NCBI GenBank assembly: GCA_013396915.1 | Contig: VWZL01002558.1 | Span: 125,021 to 189,020 of the forward strand | Direction: 5' to 3' | DNA length: 64,000 nucleotides | Source of the DNA: Stercorarius parasiticus | Taxonomy: Eukaryota; Chordata; Aves; Charadriiformes; Stercorariidae | Shown here: positions 59,601-64,000 of the stretch, piece after piece | Layout: every line of letters starts with the position of its first letter | Position numbering within the stretch: the stretch's first letter is position 1 | Translations under genes and position numbers: made by a program | Notes under the pieces: generated by a model | Databases searched by the model: none | Told to the model about the DNA's origin: nothing | Seen by the model: the letters and a program-made list of their open reading frames with translations, nothing else

Positions 59601-62600
59601 AGACACAGTCTTTGGAAATAGCGCCTGGTCCTTGAGATGCTGCCCCAGAAAGCACCTAAGAGAGGTGCACCTGGGAACCCCTTCCTGTTTAGGGTGACCC
59701 ACCACACAGCATGTAAAGACCAGGATGCCTGTGTCAGAATAAGGACCTCAGTCTCACCTACTTATAGGAAAGGCCGGGGCCTGAGATAGGGTATTGGTGC
59801 GTGGTCATCCATGCTGCCGGATTATGAGTGTGCTCCAGCCCTATTTTGGACTGTGTCGCCTAGTGCTCTTAAATTATGCCCGGGCGAGGTTTGGAGGATG
59901 GCACAGGCGAGGATCTGTACCCACAGGCAATACAGATAAGGCTACGTAGAAGGCAGTGGGGGCGGTGGAAGAAGAGGCTGGAGACCTGTGGGAACGAGTC
60001 ATGCCGTGCTGCTTCTCCTCTGCCCCCTCAGGGCCAGAGAAGTCCCAGGGAAGTGCCCAGCCTGTCGTGGTGTTGGCTGTGTCCCACTGCGTCTCACAAT
60101 GGGTCTCTGCCTCTTCTGCAGGCACTAGTGCAACCTCTACGGGTCCTGAGTTGCTGGAGCAGCCCTGGAGCAGGGCATTATCTTACACAGGCGTGGATCT
60201 CCTAATACTGGGCTGGTGGGTCTTCTGAGGAGGAAGCTTTGCTCTCCTTCTCTCTTGCTTTGACTAAAAGCCCTGTGCTGCTTGAAACTTGTACGTTTGT
60301 TCCCATGAAAAATTTCAACATTATATTTGTGGCAAAAACTTCTACCAGAAAAACTCCTGATCAGGTCAAATATTAGTCTTACCAATTCTACAGGCCTTCT
60401 CTGTTTTATCAGAAATTGAGGTTTTTAAAGGCTTCTGGGAATAATGTATTTTAAGCTTATTTAATTTGTAGAAAAAGATGACTGTTGCAGGGAATGGCGT
60501 CAGTCATAGAGGAAGAGGTTATACGGAAGCTGGAGCAATAAAGTTCTTGAAGAAGACCAAGAAGGAGAGGCAACATGTAGTTCAAGAGGTCTGAAAAAGA
60601 AGGGGGAGGTGAGTTCATAAAAAACTCTCTGTGCATTCAAAATAGTTGAACTAAAATACACTCTGCATTAGAGCATAAACTGCGCACCAGCCCTGTGGAT
60701 TTTAGTGTCTTGAGACCTTAAGGAGTTAAATTTTTTTCTGCATTGTTTACCATTTTTCTGCCCCACTGTGGGTTATTTTTTTAATCTCAGATCTACATTG
60801 ACACTCATATCAAAAAGCCTGTGATTTAAGTTGATAGATCAGCTACTGTGAGAGGGTAGAGGTGGGTAACTGACCCTACTATTGAGATATATGATGCTTA
60901 TTTGGAGAAATGACATATATTCTTGATGAGATGCACAGGTGTAAGCTGCACACTTCTCATTCAAGGTTACTTACAAAAAAGGAGGAAAAGAAGCTGGGTT
61001 TATTCTTCTGCCCTCCTTTCTTTTATTTAAGACAGAAAATTTAGTGTTTTCTGCATTAGAAGTACTACGTACTGTGGGTGAGTGAGAGAACAGATGAACT
61101 GTGATACCACTTGACATTTATATGGGAACAGTTCAGCAGGGATAATAGTTTTTATGAGCTGTCGGTGGAATTTGGGCTTCTTTTTTTCATCTACACAAAT
61201 ACAACTTCAGTTCATACATTCAGAGGATAAGATGTCACTCCTGCAATTAGGAGATTCCCCATTACTTCTTGCAATATTTTAAAAAGGTGGTTTGTAGGAA
61301 GTAACAATCTCCTGATGTGTTTGGATGATTCTATTTGAAAGACAGTCAAGAAAGAGATCCATAAGCTCCAATAATATCTTAGACAGGTGAAAAGGCAATG
61401 GAGAAGGGCTTTGTAAGCCGTGCCTGAAGATAAATTGTAGGTGATAAAACTCATCTGCGAAGGGACATTCTTCAGTGTGGTTGGAAAGGAACTCTTCATT
61501 ATCTATTTCAATGAAAAATGCTGATTCGCTAAAAGAATTTCAGAAAACGAGCTGTTTCATTTCAGTGAACTATTTGTTAATAAATCACACGTGCAATAAG
61601 ATATATATGCTTTACTATTTACAAAAATGATAAACATTGATTTTTTTTGAGTCAGAAAACTTTTTCTTTTAAAATTTAATTTAATTTACATAGAAAAGAG
61701 AAACTAGGTCAAATGAAACATTTCAGTTGAACAAACCCCATTTTTTTGGCTGTTTCATTTTGCAAGAAGAGGTTCTTTGCAATCTACACTATTCTCCGAT
61801 TCTATGAGATTTCGTTTGTGAGGCTGGAAAAATAATTGAAATATCAAATCTTTATGGATACGAAAACTATTTGCTGCCCACCCCTGCTTCCTATAATGTC
61901 TTGATATCTCTCTCAGAAAGCTTACAAATAAGCAAATTTCTCTACATTTCTTTGTGACAGAGGGAAACCTGGTAGCCTGACTAAAGATATATAATTTGTT
62001 TGTTGGTTTTTTTTCCCCCCCTGAGCTCCTTTGTGAAGAACTGTGGCATGATGTTTACCTTACAGTTTTTAGTAGCAAAGAAAAGGACAAATCTGGAAAT
62101 ATGCATTAAAAATCTCCATGGTAGCTGAAAAAGAATCTGAAAAAACTGTAGCCCAGTTTGCCTTCCATTTGTGACTATTTTGTGTATTATTTTTTCTTTT
62201 TGTATATTTATGACAGTCTTTGAAAGGCCCACGTGAAAATTCTTCTTTAAATCCCTTGCTTTTTACTAGACCAAAGCCTCCAGACCAACACAAAATGGAT
62301 TATTTTGGGAGGAGTTCTTAATGAACTGAAAATTGAAAACTAGACCATTAATCCTTAACGTTGTGTGGAAATTCTTCACATTACTCTTTATTGTCTTAGT
62401 GTGATTGGAAATTAAGGTAGGAGAATATTTCATGAAAAGCATCAAAGACACCCATAGCACAAAAAAAAGAAACTAAGAAAATATGCTTGGGTACCAGAAA
62501 GCTGGAGCGATGAGCAATCTATATCAAGGTCTGGGGTTTGGGTGAGAGTACCTATATAATTCAGGTACTAAGAATTTTTTTTTCTTTTTTCTGAAAGAAC

Positions 62601-63682
62601 AGACTGTAACAGCAGTATTGTGGGTATCCAGTTAGTCCGTCACAGTTATCCAAGCTGAGTGAAGAGATTTTGGCTCTTTCTGGTAGACATTGAGTCGACT
62701 TCTCCTGATCCACCCTCTCAAAAACTTCAAGAAATCTCCTCAGGGAGTAGAAACCTAAAGTAGCTTCTAGAGGTAGTAGATTCTTGCGGTTTGTTTATTT
62801 TGTTTTGTTTTTAATTTGGTTTCCTCCCCTTGCTATTAAAACGATACATTCAACCCTATTTAGCTAGAAACAGTTGATTTCCGTCAAAGAATGACTTGCT
62901 AATACTTTATTAGTGAATTACGCCACCATCACACCAGGCCATTGGAGACAGTAGCTCTGATTTCAGTGTAGCTTGCCAGCGTGACTAAACGAAACAAGGA
63001 GATTTAGAACAGATTGATGTGGCCTCCTCTAAATTTACTCAGGTCATTTGCAAGTCCCTGTCAGTTCACTACCTATGGTTATTCATTAATCAGACACTTA
63101 TAAATATTAAAGAAATGGAGTGGGAGCTTCAATCTGTAAGCAACCCATCTGCAAGAACCTATAATCAGGGCTACCATATTTCTGAAAGATGTGGGACCTG
63201 CTGAGCATGTGTACCCAAGGTGGATGTGTGTTACACTTACCAGATGACTGCAAACCCTAGGCAAATATAGAAAAATCTTCAAGTACGTCCAGAACAAACA
63301 GAGCATGCCTGGGAAGACCCATTTATCTATAGCGGCCCTAATAATGATGCTTCACATCAGGGCATTATTGGCAAAACCAGTAGTATTTTCATGAGAAGAT
63401 ACGTGGGGTTTCAGTCTGCATAGGAGACTGACCAAACGGCTGGGTCTATCTGTGAGAAGCTGAGATTTTTGAACCCCACCATTTCTTGCGAGAAGACAAA
63501 GAGGACTTGTGAACCACCTGAGGTGCTGTTGTCAAGTGTGGACTGGAAATGGTCACATTAGCCACTGAAGGCAATCACCTGGGTTAACAGGGAAGCACAT
63601 GGCACGTTCCGGGGGAGTGATGGGGCTTAGACCTTAACAGTGAGAAGAAAGAAATGGCTTGGATTCAGTCTGGTTTGAATTC
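56621..63682. other. AT-rich unique-looking DNA, no gene seen
   Basis: I see no supportable gene. The stretch at 57170-57370 and the stretch at 58480-58620 are AT-rich with TAATTAAT, ATTTGTTTATATGCATATTA and related words, making them candidate conserved non-coding sequences. Short T-rich and TTTAA-type low-complexity runs occur (for example 61665-61690 and 62575-62592). A GC-richer patch at 59870-60230 carries overlapping frames without domains. Confidence 0.55.
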
Positions 63683-63688
63683 TTTATT
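63683..63688 (-). terminator. Possible poly(A) signal AATAAA
   Basis: The minus strand reads AATAAA here, downstream of the candidate stop at 63773. It is preceded by a U-rich upstream tract (minus strand TTTTTTTTTTT) and followed within about 50 bases by a pyrimidine-rich stretch (TTTCTTTCTTCT). Position and context fit a cleavage signal, but AATAAA is frequent by chance in AT-rich DNA. Confidence 0.25.
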
Positions 63689-63772
63689 TGTAAAAAAAAA
63701 AATGATCCTTCAAAACTTGACATTAGCTTTTAATGTTCATTTCACCCTCAAACTGCTGTAAATGGCAACTGT

Positions 63773-63925
63773 TTAGCAGGTATATGTTAATATTAATTTA
63801 ATGCTTCTGAACGTCTGTATTGTAGACAGCGTTGAATAGGTTGTATCTTGGTTTTGATATTTCAGTCTCCTTCCCGATTCTTCATCAGAATAGAAATTGG
63901 GCTTGTGAGCTCTTCCACAGTGCTT
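63773..63925 (-). CDS. Candidate 3'-terminal coding exon, protein not recognised
   Basis: On the minus strand an acceptor-like sequence (AACAACTGTATTGCAG, AG at 63927-63926) precedes a phase-0 frame of 50 codons that ends in TAA at 63775-63773. An AATAAA poly(A) signal follows 85 bases beyond the stop (plus-strand TTTATT at 63683-63688), preceded by a T-rich tract on the same strand. The peptide is polar and tail-like, with an acidic HKPNFYSDEESGRR stretch and a Tyr motif (TTYSTL) that fits the loose TxYxxL pattern of some receptor tails. That motif is too short to carry weight. I do not recognise the protein, and the rest of the gene would lie beyond the right edge. Confidence 0.3.
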   Translation of the reverse strand, partial: KHCGRAHKPNFYSDEESGRRLKYQNQDTTYSTLSTIQTFRSIKLILTYTC

Positions 63926-64000
63926 CTGCAATACAGTTGTTATTACAAATGATGCCACTTTAGGCAGGATAGACACAAGCAAACTGTAAGCTCAGAATTG

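Noticed and set aside
1..64000. CRISPR arrays, rRNA, tRNA genes, bacterial operons or a complete new gene system
   Set aside because: No regularly spaced identical repeats, no tRNA arm pairs that I could support, no rRNA motifs and no run of adjacent coding frames were seen. The sequence reads as vertebrate non-coding DNA.

Overview
This window looks like non-coding DNA from a bird, or at least an archosaur. The best evidence is three CR1 LINE retrotransposon fragments. Two of them keep the 3' end typical of avian CR1, with short tails of ATAGAATC / ATTCTATG type. There are also a few very old MIR-like SINE remnants, short microsatellites, long A/T homopolymers, AT-rich TAAT-containing patches and generally moderate GC. 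I see no bacterial or phage gene layout, no operons, no rRNA or tRNA gene that I can support, and no CRISPR array. Nearly all the open frames are short, lack recognisable domains and overlap one another in several frames, which is the usual chance background.

Layout. 1-8.7 kb: unique-looking DNA with one unusually long minus-strand open frame (1151-1825), a G-rich tract (3034-3075) and AT-rich patches. 8.77-8.93 kb: the most exon-like segment in the window, on the minus strand, 162 nt with splice-like ends and phase 0 on both sides. 9-18.3 kb: unique-looking DNA. 18.31-19.41 kb: an internally deleted CR1 on the plus strand whose ORF1 esterase part is joined in frame to the reverse-transcriptase part of ORF2. 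19.4-28.6 kb: mostly featureless, with a polypurine tract and a candidate minus-strand terminal exon near 24.8-25.0 kb. 28.62-28.96 kb: a 3' CR1 fragment on the minus strand carrying an exact-length 87-bp internal tandem duplication. 29.77-29.91 kb: another exon-like minus-strand segment. 40.01-40.20 kb: a plus-strand CR1 3' end. 41.5-41.66 kb: a CA/TG repeat arranged as an inverted repeat. 47.9-51.8 kb: ancient MIR-like SINE traces. 54.7-56.6 kb: a diverged 92-bp tandem duplication followed by a purine-rich stretch of unknown origin. 63.7-63.9 kb: a candidate minus-strand 3'-terminal exon with a poly(A) signal.

No complete protein-coding gene can be supported. The four exon-like segments are all on the minus strand, but I recognise none of their peptides, and two of them carry their own stop codons, so they cannot simply be chained into one gene. 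Most of the window is best read as intergenic or intronic. I did not find a new biological system. The most informative structures are the two rearranged CR1 copies, the inverted CA/TG repeat, the unexplained 54.7-56.6 kb block and the 8.8-kb exon candidate.
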